Positions 1 through 7,127 of a stretch of DNA of 8,271 bases are shown piece after piece. The DNA is from an uncultured Phascolarctobacterium sp. (GTDB lineage: Bacteria > Bacillota > Negativicutes > Acidaminococcales > Acidaminococcaceae), in NCBI GenBank assembly GCA_900553055.1, contig USBV01000067.1:1-8271 (forward strand). Direction: 5' to 3'. Every line of letters begins with the position of its first letter. Position 1 is the stretch's first letter. The position numbers and the translations under genes were made by a program. The notes under the pieces are model-generated. The model saw only the letters and a list, made by a program, of their open reading frames with translations, did no database searches and was not told the DNA's origin.

Positions 1-3000
1 GCCACGTTCACGCCACCGGCGGCGGCGTTGGGGTTTTGGCATTTACTGCTGCTCACGCCAGCTACGGCAAAGGTGTTGATGATGCCGTCGGTCTTGGCGT
101 TCACCGCCACTCCATTGGCAGCGATGCTGCCCTTTTGTTCAGCGGTGCCGCCGGGGCCGTGGGTTTCTTTAGAGAAACCATCGGTGTAGAGCTCTTGGTT
201 AGTAACCTCAGCCACACTGCGCACATCATAGGACACAAGGCCTAGGCTAGCGCCCACGGAGCTAGCCTCGGAGGCATTCCAATCCCCCACCAGATTGATC
301 ACATTAGTTTTATTATCGGCGCTGATATTCACAGCACCGCTGGAAATAACCTTATCCTCGGTAGCTGCCGCATTCTCTTCGGAAACCACCTTTTCTACCT
401 TTTTGCGGGCCGTAAAAGTAACATCATCATCGATGAGAGTTTCGGCCTTGGATGAACCGCCCATATAGGACACCATGCCCGTGATGCCTAATTTGCTAGT
501 TTCTGAGCCGCCGAAGACAATGCCTATGTTGAGCACATCGTTGATGGAGCCAATATCGATGGAGCCGGCATCGATTTGCACGCCATTCATCAGCTGTACC
601 TTGCTATTGGTATAGGAATTTTGCACGCCTACGTTACCGCCCAGGCCATATTGTCCACCGGAGGTGCTGGTAAAATCGGGCACTAGCGCCATCTTGCCTA
701 CCAAGAGCACATTGCTTTCCACCGCATTGGCATTAATATTCACGTTGGCAGCGCTGCCAGCTGTAATGCTCGTATCCGCTCCCAAGTTAACATTAGCAGT
801 GTTAGTTAGCTGCTGCACACCCACAGCCCCGCTGACCATGACAGTAGTATCCTTGCCCTGCTTGGCATCCGTGCCAGCCGAAACATGCATATTGGAGTAA
901 TTGGAGGCATCAAAAAAAGCTTCCAAGGCCTTTTTGATACCCTCCGTTCCGGTTAAGGATGTTAAAATATCGATACCAGCCTTGGCCTTGGCAACAAATC
1001 TAGGACTATCCTGAAAAGTTGCCGAGGGGTCTGCCGAGGCCATAACAGAGATATCGTAAATTATATTTTGCAGATTTTGAAACTTTTTATTTAAATCAGC
1101 CTGGGAGCTCCAGCTAGTCCAATACTGCTTGGTTGCCTCAAAAGCATTAAACAAATCCTCCACCAGCTTTTGAGTTCGGTTATAGCGTTGCTCGGTGTTC
1201 GCAGTTAGCGATACCGAACCGCCAGCGGTAATACTATTGGTATTGGAGGCTTCCATGTTAACCTCCGCAGTATTATCCATAAACTCCACAGCCACAGCAG
1301 CGGACACACCGGCTAAAGCATTTTCAGAGGAATTAATGAAATTATTGATGGTTACGATTTTGCTATCCGCAATGTTCACGTGAGCATTGATAGCTAAATC
1401 TCCGGTCGCTGTAATCACAGAGGTGGGCTTCAGGTTAACCTTCGCTTCATTGGCAGAGCTTGCCACAGTCATGGTAGCGCCCAAATCGAAATAATCGTTC
1501 CACGCCGGAGCCTGACCCACGTTTTCCGCTCCGCCCTCGTCCTCGGCCTGTATATTATCTCCTGCTGCTTCCTGTGCTGCTTGATTAAAGCTTCTGACAA
1601 AATCTCTTAATGAATCAGCTCCCTCCTTCACCTTAGAAGAATTCAGAATCCAATCCAAACCTAGAAACTCTGTATTAATCTTATTGGTATTATCCGCACT
1701 AAATTTATTCAGTGTATGAACTGCAGAAATATCCACCGCTCCACCCTGCAAATGGGCATAGTTATTCACAGTGGCAGAGCCCTCGCTCCCCACCACATTC
1801 ACAGCCACGTTCACAGCAGTATCCCTAAAATTCTGCATAGCCACAGTGCTGGAAATGGAATTAGTGCTAACGGCATTGACGGACAGCTTATTTGCAGCTG
1901 TTACACTGGCATTATTATTCTGTGCGCCGATATTGATTTCTGCTTTAGTATCCTGGTTAACAATACCTACGCCCACGGAGACCATAGTGGACTCATAGGG
2001 GTCTTCAGGACGAGGGTTTGGCACCTTATATACCTGGGGCGCCTTGACGGAGATGCTGCCACTGCTGGCATTCTGAGCCACGGCCTGCATGCTTACATCC
2101 TTGTCGGCATTAACAATGCCATCCACATTAATGATAGCCTTACTAGTGCTATCATCGTAGAGGAAGCCGCCCACGAAATATTGCGCCATATCCTTATCGC
2201 CAGCGTGCACCTTGGGCTGCAATCCCACTGTCATTACGCTCTTAGCCGCGCTGGCAGCATTCAGTTTCACATCGCCACCATAGCTCACGCCATTCTGCAC
2301 AATTTTCTCGGCCTTGATATTAGCCACGGAGCCAATATTAATCGTGGCATCTGCCTCGCTCAGATTAAAAGGCATATAGACCTGATTAACAATTTTATTA
2401 AGAATATCAACCTTTCCATTAATTTTGCCCGCTTTATCCAAAATATTCCAAATTGTACCCGTCAAATTAGACTTCACGGTTACGCCCAATGGCCCGGAAA
2501 GATTGTTGATTAAATCCATCAGGTTGCCGTGGTTGTTATTGGTATATACGGCCTGTGCCTTAGCATCCACCTTCACATTATTGCCAGTGATAGCGCCATC
2601 AAGCTGCACAGCGGCCTTGGCGTAGCCGGACATATCTATAAAATGAGCTATAGCAGGCAAATCGCTAATCGTCGCATTGGCGCTGATATCCACATTGCCC
2701 AAAGCGTCGATGGTCGCGCCCTGCCCAACCTCGACCTTGGCGGCGGCAGTATTTTCATAGCCGGTCACACCCAAAAACTCTGTATCCGTGTTGCGACTGG
2801 TGGAGCTGGCAGCCAGCTTGATACTACCATCACCCTTGAGCGCAGCATTATTGGGCTCATTGGGGTCGGCAAGGACAACATTGCCATTGCTGTCCACGGA
2901 GGCAGTGAGGCGACTATCGGTGATAACGTTGCCGGCTTGCTTATTTATATCTGTAGTATTAACAGTATTGGCAAACACTACGCCTGTCTTTAAGGAGGGC

Positions 3001-3707
3001 GCAAGGGTGGCGCTGGCGTCCTTGGTCACATTAATATACGCAGCCCGCAAATCAATGCCGGTAGCAGTGTTAATCTGTCCATGGATATCTATTTTGGCCT
3101 TGGCATCCACATCCCAATTATTGGCCGCAATAGCAGCGGCAGCAGCATCAGGGTCAAGGCTGTCCAGTGCATTTTTAAATTTTTTGCCCGAGGTAATCAT
3201 GGTCAGGGAGCCGGCATTAATCACACCAGTGGAGCCTACGACCATCCCCTTGGGGCTTAGGAAATAGAGATTACCGCCGATTTTATTATTGCGAATAGCG
3301 TTGACAGTACCGCTGATTTTGATTTGATTCTCTACAGTATTTACTAAGGTGTGCAGCGTGTTAGTGCCAGTTTCCGTTTTGAAATACAGATTAGCAATCT
3401 GATTATTGCCCAGTTCAAAATGCTCAAAGGCATTTAAGCCCACACCGTTACGAGCGCTTGCTGCATAAATGTCAGCAACATTACTGGGGCTGCCATTAGC
3501 ACCGATCAGATTCTCTTCCCCATAGCCGCTGCGCACGATTCCATGGCTATCCGCATAGGCATCCCTCCCCAGCCACGGCGTCATGGCAAAGCCCACGCCC
3601 ACAGCCAGCACTGAGCGCAGCACCTTCATGCGCAGGTTAGCGCTTTCTTCTCTTTTATAATCCAAATGCTTGTGTTGATACCTTAAGCCTTTTCTCTTGC
3701 TACTCAT
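1..3707 (-). CDS. Giant TpsA filamentous adhesin, LktA-family, N-terminal 1235 residues (3' end beyond window)
   Basis: This is the exoprotein of a two-partner secretion pair, expected to be exported by Sec, threaded through TpsB and displayed or released as a long beta-helix adhesin. The frame is open from the ATG at 3707 to the window edge (1235 codons plus 2 bases, no stop). Residues 1-52 form an extended signal peptide: a basic n-region, a hydrophobic core at about 29-47, and AYA before D53. The TPS domain follows (about 53-220), with a GVGLNAFEHFELGNNQIANL stretch and FLSPKG at 149-154, the FxxPxG signature of LktA-type adhesins, in place of the classical NPNG. Beyond it are Asn/Ala/Gly/Val-rich repeats alternating 'VGVxxxxxxAxVN' and 'ITAGSxxI' units. 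TEFLG occurs twice (309-313, 679-683). About 683-737 and 839-933 look helical rather than beta. Only one Cys was seen (C1223). M1 is preferred over M27 because GGGGAGGG precedes it and nothing precedes M27. The family call is firm; the ligand is unknown. Confidence 0.93.
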   Translation of the reverse strand, partial: MSSKRKGLRYQHKHLDYKREESANLRMKVLRSVLAVGVGFAMTPWLGRDAYADSHGIVRSGYGEENLIGANGSPSNVADIYAASARNGVGLNAFEHFELGNNQIANLYFKTETGTNTLHTLVNTVENQIKISGTVNAIRNNKIGGNLYFLSPKGMVVGSTGVINAGSLTMITSGKKFKNALDSLDPDAAAAAIAANNWDVDAKAKIDIHGQINTATGIDLRAAYINVTKDASATLAPSLKTGVVFANTVNTTDINKQAGNVITDSRLTASVDSNGNVVLADPNEPNNAALKGDGSIKLAASSTSRNTDTEFLGVTGYENTAAAKVEVGQGATIDALGNVDISANATISDLPAIAHFIDMSGYAKAAVQLDGAITGNNVKVDAKAQAVYTNNNHGNLMDLINNLSGPLGVTVKSNLTGTIWNILDKAGKINGKVDILNKIVNQVYMPFNLSEADATINIGSVANIKAEKIVQNGVSYGGDVKLNAASAAKSVMTVGLQPKVHAGDKDMAQYFVGGFLYDDSTSKAIINVDGIVNADKDVSMQAVAQNASSGSISVKAPQVYKVPNPRPEDPYESTMVSVGVGIVNQDTKAEINIGAQNNNASVTAANKLSVNAVSTNSISSTVAMQNFRDTAVNVAVNVVGSEGSATVNNYAHLQGGAVDISAVHTLNKFSADNTNKINTEFLGLDWILNSSKVKEGADSLRDFVRSFNQAAQEAAGDNIQAEDEGGAENVGQAPAWNDYFDLGATMTVASSANEAKVNLKPTSVITATGDLAINAHVNIADSKIVTINNFINSSENALAGVSAAVAVEFMDNTAEVNMEASNTNSITAGGSVSLTANTEQRYNRTQKLVEDLFNAFEATKQYWTSWSSQADLNKKFQNLQNIIYDISVMASADPSATFQDSPRFVAKAKAGIDILTSLTGTEGIKKALEAFFDASNYSNMHVSAGTDAKQGKDTTVMVSGAVGVQQLTNTANVNLGADTSITAGSAANVNINANAVESNVLLVGKMALVPDFTSTSGGQYGLGGNVGVQNSYTNSKVQLMNGVQIDAGSIDIGSINDVLNIGIVFGGSETSKLGITGMVSYMGGSSKAETLIDDDVTFTARKKVEKVVSEENAAATEDKVISSGAVNISADNKTNVINLVGDWNASEASSVGASLGLVSYDVRSVAEVTNQELYTDGFSKETHGPGGTAEQKGSIAANGVAVNAKTDGIINTFAVAGVSSSKCQNPNAAAGGVNV

Positions 3708-4788
3708 GCTTATTGCCCTCCCCGTTCAAGAAAACCTTTTTATAGCCCCAAGCCTCGTTAATACAGCTTTGCTGTTTAACCAGCCGCATCTGCAGGTAAA
3801 CCTTAGCGGGCAATGCCTCTCCAGCTTGCCACCGCAGCTTAAAATGGGATATACGGGAATATATATATGTATCAGCACGCGTATCTACGGGTGCTGCCAT
3901 AATCATATTTGGTAAACCTTCCATACGCTGGTCCGCAACTCGCGCCCCTTGCAAAAGCTTGCACAGCCTTGCAAAGCCCTCGCTCTTCACCAGCGCTTGT
4001 TGAGTCGCCGGATATATGGCATTCATAAAAATCAGCTCCACACCAATAGTGTCGCCTAAGCAGCCATCCTCTAGCACATCTAAATCCAGCATAAACTTAA
4101 ACATGCCTAAAGCATCTATTTTTTCCAAAAGCTCCCGTCCTGCCCTGGGAATGGGCGGAGCGTCAATACATTCTAAAACCTTTGCTAAATCCTGTAGCCC
4201 ACGCTTTAAAATCAAAACCAAGCGCAGAGGTCGGATGTCCCTAGACTCCATAAAGCCAAAATGCCAGGGCTTGCACCACTCCTGGACCTTTTCTAGGAGT
4301 GTGCGCACAGGCGGAAGCTGCTTCAGTCGGCCTCGATAAGCCAGCACTGAGGGCAGCAGCACCTCAACAAAATCTCCGGATAAATTGATGAAAGACGCCA
4401 CCTTAGGCTCGCTCTCATCAGTAATATCGGCTTCTAAATATAAATTACTATGCCGTAAAAGCTCGCGCTTGCTCGTCGCCAACGCCTTGGCATAAAAGTG
4501 GAAAAAGTCCCCCTCCTGCTCCACCTTCAGCCCTTGCAAGGGATTATCCTCAGCGAAGGCCTCGGCAAAATACTGCGCCGATAAATCCACCTGCGGCTGA
4601 CCGCATAAGGGTGCTTCCACATAAAAATCTACTTTTTGCCCACTCAAAGCATAAAGAGGTGCCTGATTCATGAGCTTAGCCTCGACAGCTTTATCGAGGC
4701 CCCACAGCTGCTGCCCCATCGGAGCAGCAAGAAGCTGCCTCCGCCAAAAAGCGAAAGCTTCCAACTGCTGCATTGTGCTGATACTCAT
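3700..4788 (-). CDS. Uncharacterised 362-aa cytoplasmic protein between tpsB and tpsA
   Basis: I cannot assign a function. The protein has no signal peptide or membrane segment and looks soluble and cytoplasmic, a mixed alpha/beta fold with Leu-rich helices. Visible landmarks are FINLSGDF followed by a possible helix, HFGFMESRD at 176-184, LDLDV at 234-238, IGVELIF around E251, and a C-terminal ISHFKL (313-318) followed by AKVYL (328-332). From memory, similar 'R..RL / GLE / ISHxK...AKxYL' patterns occur in uncharacterised proteins of cyanobacteria and Firmicutes, sometimes near peptide-maturation genes; this is unverified. The start is set at ATG 4788, not the in-frame TTG at 4809, because AAGGAGGTG lies between them. 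Its TAG stop overlaps the tpsA start by 8 nt, so the two are probably translationally coupled. This position suggests a TpsA-dedicated chaperone, targeting or modifying factor, which is inference only. Confidence 0.85.
   Translation of the reverse strand: MSISTMQQLEAFAFWRRQLLAAPMGQQLWGLDKAVEAKLMNQAPLYALSGQKVDFYVEAPLCGQPQVDLSAQYFAEAFAEDNPLQGLKVEQEGDFFHFYAKALATSKRELLRHSNLYLEADITDESEPKVASFINLSGDFVEVLLPSVLAYRGRLKQLPPVRTLLEKVQEWCKPWHFGFMESRDIRPLRLVLILKRGLQDLAKVLECIDAPPIPRAGRELLEKIDALGMFKFMLDLDVLEDGCLGDTIGVELIFMNAIYPATQQALVKSEGFARLCKLLQGARVADQRMEGLPNMIMAAPVDTRADTYIYSRISHFKLRWQAGEALPAKVYLQMRLVKQQSCINEAWGYKKVFLNGEGNKHE
3716..3723 (-). promoter_or_regulatory. Shine-Dalgarno of tpsA, inside the end of the preceding gene
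   Basis: GGGGAGGG lies 8 nt before the tpsA ATG at 3707, within the last codons of the 362-aa gene. The ribosome terminating at 3700-3702 finishes on top of the tpsA start. This supports M1 of tpsA over the internal M27 codon (3627-3629), which has no purine-rich sequence at a suitable distance. Confidence 0.75.
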
Positions 4789-4794
4789 AAATAG

Positions 4795-4803
4795 CACCTC
4801 CTT
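4795..4803 (-). promoter_or_regulatory. Shine-Dalgarno that fixes the start of the 362-aa gene
   Basis: AAGGAGGTG is an almost complete anti-16S match placed 6 nt before the ATG at 4788. It lies inside the longer reading frame that opens with TTG at 4809, so that longer start would place the ribosome binding site within coding sequence. The ATG is therefore the right start, giving 362 instead of 369 residues. Confidence 0.88.
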
Positions 4804-4818
4804 ACGCAAAATTTTTAG

Positions 4819-4848
4819 ATTCTAGTCATATACAAGCAGCTCAGCCAA
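4819..4848 (-). promoter_or_regulatory. Weak candidate internal promoter before the 362-aa gene and tpsA
   Basis: TTGGCT (4843-4848) and TAGAAT (4819-4824) on the minus strand are spaced 18 nt. The -35 match is only four of six and it overlaps the hairpin. If active it would let the 362-aa gene and tpsA be transcribed apart from tpsB. Confidence 0.2.
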
Positions 4849-4871
4849 GGCTAAGCAGTGCTTGCTTTTTT
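4833..4871 (+). terminator. Hairpin with U-tract on the plus strand, inside the tps operon
   Basis: On the plus strand, CAAGCA (4833-4838) pairs with TGCTTG (4859-4864). An inner CTCAGCC/GGCTAAG stem with one G-U-type position sits between them, and CTTTTTT (4865-4871) follows. It therefore looks like an intrinsic terminator for antisense transcription entering the operon. On the operon's own strand the hairpin is preceded by A residues and not followed by U residues, so it should not stop the tps message but may protect or process it between the YbjN-like gene and the 362-aa gene. Confidence 0.45.
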
Positions 4872-4874
4872 ATA

Positions 4875-5309
4875 TTAAGCCCAAATAGCTTTCATGATAT
4901 TCTTATATTCGGCCAGCAAATGCTTTACAATGATGTCCAGCACAGTGTAAACCATGTCGCCATCCAGCTCCTCTGGTTTTTCCAACAGATAAGAATCGAG
5001 AATGAGCGCACCATCTTCAGCAAAATAATATTTAAAAATCTTATAATGAGAATTCAATTTGCCGATAGCTTTTAACAGCTCCGTTTCATTGCTCTCCTTC
5101 AAAGCTGCATTGGCCACACGCACGCGAATCATGGTGTAAATACTGCTATCGGTGATAACCAAGGTGGGCAGCTGTTGGCCTTCCACCTCAATGCTGGAGC
5201 GAAAGACAACTGTATTCAGCTCGTCATTCGGTACCTCCTGCACTTGAAAGCAGGTAATATTTTTCTCTTGCAAATACTCTTGGAAAATTTGTGCTTTTTT
5301 GTTCATCAT
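4875..5309 (-). CDS. YbjN-like small soluble protein (144 aa), candidate secretion chaperone
   Basis: This acidic 144-aa cytoplasmic protein has no signal peptide or membrane segment. The pattern resembles the YbjN family, whose fold is similar to type III secretion chaperones (family knowledge). It has an N-terminal helix (about 4-17, FQEYLQEKN), a strand-rich middle with VVFRSSIEVEGQQLPTLVIT and YTMIRVRV, then a helix ELLKAIGKLNSHYKIFKYYF, a strand ALILDSYLL, and a long C-terminal helix from about 118 on. E. coli YbjN is of similar size. The ATG at 5309 is chosen over the adjacent in-frame ATG at 5306 because AGAAAGGA lies 9 nt upstream of the former. The gene starts 31 nt after the tpsB stop, so it is almost certainly co-transcribed with tpsB. 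A chaperone role for the large exoprotein is inferred from fold class and position. The family assignment is by pattern only and could be wrong. Confidence 0.85.
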   Translation of the reverse strand: MMNKKAQIFQEYLQEKNITCFQVQEVPNDELNTVVFRSSIEVEGQQLPTLVITDSSIYTMIRVRVANAALKESNETELLKAIGKLNSHYKIFKYYFAEDGALILDSYLLEKPEELDGDMVYTVLDIIVKHLLAEYKNIMKAIWA

Positions 5310-5340
5310 AGGGTTTCATCCTTTCTCTAGAAAAGCTTTA

Positions 5341-7014
5341 TCAGAATTGACCATTGACTATAAAGTGCAGTCTCGTTTTGCTAACCTGTTCGGCAGAGAA
5401 TTCTCGTTGCAAAGGAATACCTAGTACTAGGCTTGCCGAGCAATATTGGTTAATGGTGCTGCGAATTCCTAGGCCAACGCTGGACAAAACATTATGCTGA
5501 TCATCACTTTGGCCATTGCCATACACATGACCATAATCAAAGAAGGTGAAGGCACTGGTGTTCTTATTAATCACCGGCACAGCGTATTCAGCACTAAAGG
5601 TAAAGCCGCTGTCGCCACCTAGATAGTTTTCCTTGTAGCCACGTACGCTATACATACCGCCCATATAGAATTGACGGGAGCTAACCATGCCCTCGCTACC
5701 ACTCCATTGAGCATCAGCTCGCAGGCTCCACATTTGCCCTGCCTTATAGAGCTTTTGGTACATAGCATTGAATTTATAGAAACCAAAATTCTGGCTATTT
5801 TGAGCGCTCATGTCAGGAGCACTCTCACTATAACCCCTTACATAGCTGTGCTTTTGATAGAACACATGGCTAGCACCATAATTCGTCATAGCAAAGCCCA
5901 AGCTAAAGTCCTGCACAGAATCATCCACGATATTGAATCTTGTACCGGCAGGCATAAAATCTGTTTTGGAATTTTGGCGATTATAATCAAGACTTAGTTC
6001 TGTGCGAGTAGTTTCGTTTACCACAATAGGTTGTGTGAAGCCAATAGCATAGGAATTGGCGTGACCCTTAATCATATCCTCATAATCGCCCTTAACAACC
6101 TCCACCGCATTAGTACTATACACTAAATTCATTTTAGTGCCACTGCGTCCCAAGCTACGACTGTACATAACATTAGCTGCCTTAGTACCCTCGCTGATTA
6201 CAGTACCAAGGCTCAAGGCATCGCAATGGCCGGATAAGCTTTTTGTGTTAAAGAACAAGCCCGTGCGATACTCGCCGCTGGTGTCGCTACCGGCATTATC
6301 CTCAAAAATGGTCCAGGTATCACGCATGGGCTCATAGGCAGTAATTTCGTAATCCGTAGTACCGAGCTCGGTACCTGCCTTCATCATAATGCGCAGCTGA
6401 GTGGAATTAGTTGCATTGAAAAGCAGCAAATCCTTATTCAGCTGCTTGATATTAGCAATTTCACCCTTAGCTAAATGCATGCGATTGGTAATGTATTTGG
6501 TTTTAGTGTACTTATTATTGTTGACAATAGTGCTACCGGTTCTGCCCTCTACTAACAGCAGCTTCACAGTGCCATCGGTAATCGTTTGCGGAGGCAAAAA
6601 AGCGCGACAAGTTACATAGCCCTTGTCGTTGTACAAAGCGTTAATTTTATCAACGATTGCATAAATATCATTAAGCTGTACCTGCTTACCCTCATAGGGC
6701 TTGATAATGGCATCCAGCTCAGCATCGGTTAATACAGCAGAAGCATCGGTCACGATTTTTTTCAGCTCAAAGGTAATGACCTCGCCCGGCGCAGTCTGCT
6801 TGGCAGCTTCGCTTTCCACCTTATTCTTCGCCGCAGCTCTGTCCTCGGCGATTTGGCGGTTCACCCGTTCGCGCTCCAAATAATTGCGCATGCGATTCAT
6901 TTGAATGCCTGCGTCATTTGCTATCCTATTATCAGGTGCTGCTAAAGCGACGTTGCTTAAGGACAAACATGCTAAAGTAATTAAAGAAGCAATGTGTTTT
7001 TTATGCATTTTCAT
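5341..7014 (-). CDS. TpsB outer-membrane transporter of a two-partner secretion system (FhaC/ShlB/HecB family)
   Basis: This is an Omp85-superfamily pore that recognises the TPS domain of its partner exoprotein in the periplasm and moves it across the outer membrane without ATP. The 557 residues are close to the family norm. A Sec signal peptide covers about 1-25 (cleavage after ALA). A charged helix-like stretch at 37-70, with NYLERERVNRQ, matches the position of the FhaC plug helix H1 and linker. POTRA 1 spans about 79-157 and includes LNDIYAIVDKINALYNDKGY. POTRA 2 spans about 158-235 and ends near AGTELGTTDYEI. The rest is a beta barrel with alternating hydrophobic strands, the lid-loop motif VRGY at 457-460 preceded by FYMGGMYS, and a terminal Phe (F557) that suits BAM-dependent insertion. 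An AGGGG Shine-Dalgarno lies 6 nt before the ATG at 7014. It is the first gene after the promoter at 7086-7114. Partner assignment to the tpsA downstream is by operon context. Confidence 0.96.
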   Translation of the reverse strand: MKMHKKHIASLITLACLSLSNVALAAPDNRIANDAGIQMNRMRNYLERERVNRQIAEDRAAAKNKVESEAAKQTAPGEVITFELKKIVTDASAVLTDAELDAIIKPYEGKQVQLNDIYAIVDKINALYNDKGYVTCRAFLPPQTITDGTVKLLLVEGRTGSTIVNNNKYTKTKYITNRMHLAKGEIANIKQLNKDLLLFNATNSTQLRIMMKAGTELGTTDYEITAYEPMRDTWTIFEDNAGSDTSGEYRTGLFFNTKSLSGHCDALSLGTVISEGTKAANVMYSRSLGRSGTKMNLVYSTNAVEVVKGDYEDMIKGHANSYAIGFTQPIVVNETTRTELSLDYNRQNSKTDFMPAGTRFNIVDDSVQDFSLGFAMTNYGASHVFYQKHSYVRGYSESAPDMSAQNSQNFGFYKFNAMYQKLYKAGQMWSLRADAQWSGSEGMVSSRQFYMGGMYSVRGYKENYLGGDSGFTFSAEYAVPVINKNTSAFTFFDYGHVYGNGQSDDQHNVLSSVGLGIRSTINQYCSASLVLGIPLQREFSAEQVSKTRLHFIVNGQF

Positions 7015-7085
7015 AAGGCACCCCTAAAGTATAGAATTTGAATACAAGGTTGACTTTTATTTATTTATACAATACTCCACTTATT

Positions 7086-7114
7086 ATTATATATCCTTCT
7101 TTGTCAATTTGCAA
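7086..7114 (-). promoter_or_regulatory. Sigma70-type promoter of the tps operon
   Basis: On the minus strand a TTGCAA -35 box (7109-7114) is followed, after exactly 17 nt, by a perfect TATAAT -10 box (7086-7091). Transcription would start near 7079, giving a leader of about 65 nt before the tpsB ATG. A TTGACA lies 1 nt downstream of the TTGCAA but is spaced only 10 nt from the TATAAT, so it does not serve this -10. No other equally good promoter was seen between here and tpsA. Confidence 0.7.
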
Positions 7115-7127
7115 CACGCTTTCCTTA

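Noticed and set aside
36..245. Plus-strand frame of 69 codons at the left edge.
   Set aside because: It is antisense to tpsA, which is still open and repeat-like here, and has no ribosome binding site.
1716..2513. Plus-strand open frame of 265 codons antisense to tpsA.
   Set aside because: No ribosome binding site before its ATG, a His/Ile-rich composition unlike a real protein, and it sits opposite a convincing coding frame whose GCN/AAT/GGC-rich codons leave few stops on the other strand.
2529..3267. Two further plus-strand open frames (154 and 159 codons) antisense to tpsA.
   Set aside because: They overlap each other in different frames, lack a Shine-Dalgarno sequence, and are shadows of tpsA codon usage.
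4016..4339. Plus-strand open frame of 107 codons opposite the 362-aa gene.
   Set aside because: Low-complexity Ser/Lys composition, no ribosome binding site, wholly opposite a better-supported gene.
4789..4809. Longer form of the 362-aa protein starting at TTG 4809.
   Set aside because: The extension contains the AAGGAGGTG ribosome binding site for the ATG at 4788, and nothing suitable precedes the TTG.
5671..5997. Plus-strand open frame of 108 codons opposite tpsB.
   Set aside because: It is antisense to conserved barrel strands of tpsB and has no start signal.
6359..6374. 16-bp perfect palindrome GTACCGAGCTCGGTAC resembling a cloning-vector polylinker (SacI/KpnI).
   Set aside because: It lies in frame in tpsB and encodes part of AGTELGTTDY, a stretch that fits the usual POTRA-to-barrel junction of the family, so it is native sequence and not a vector joint.
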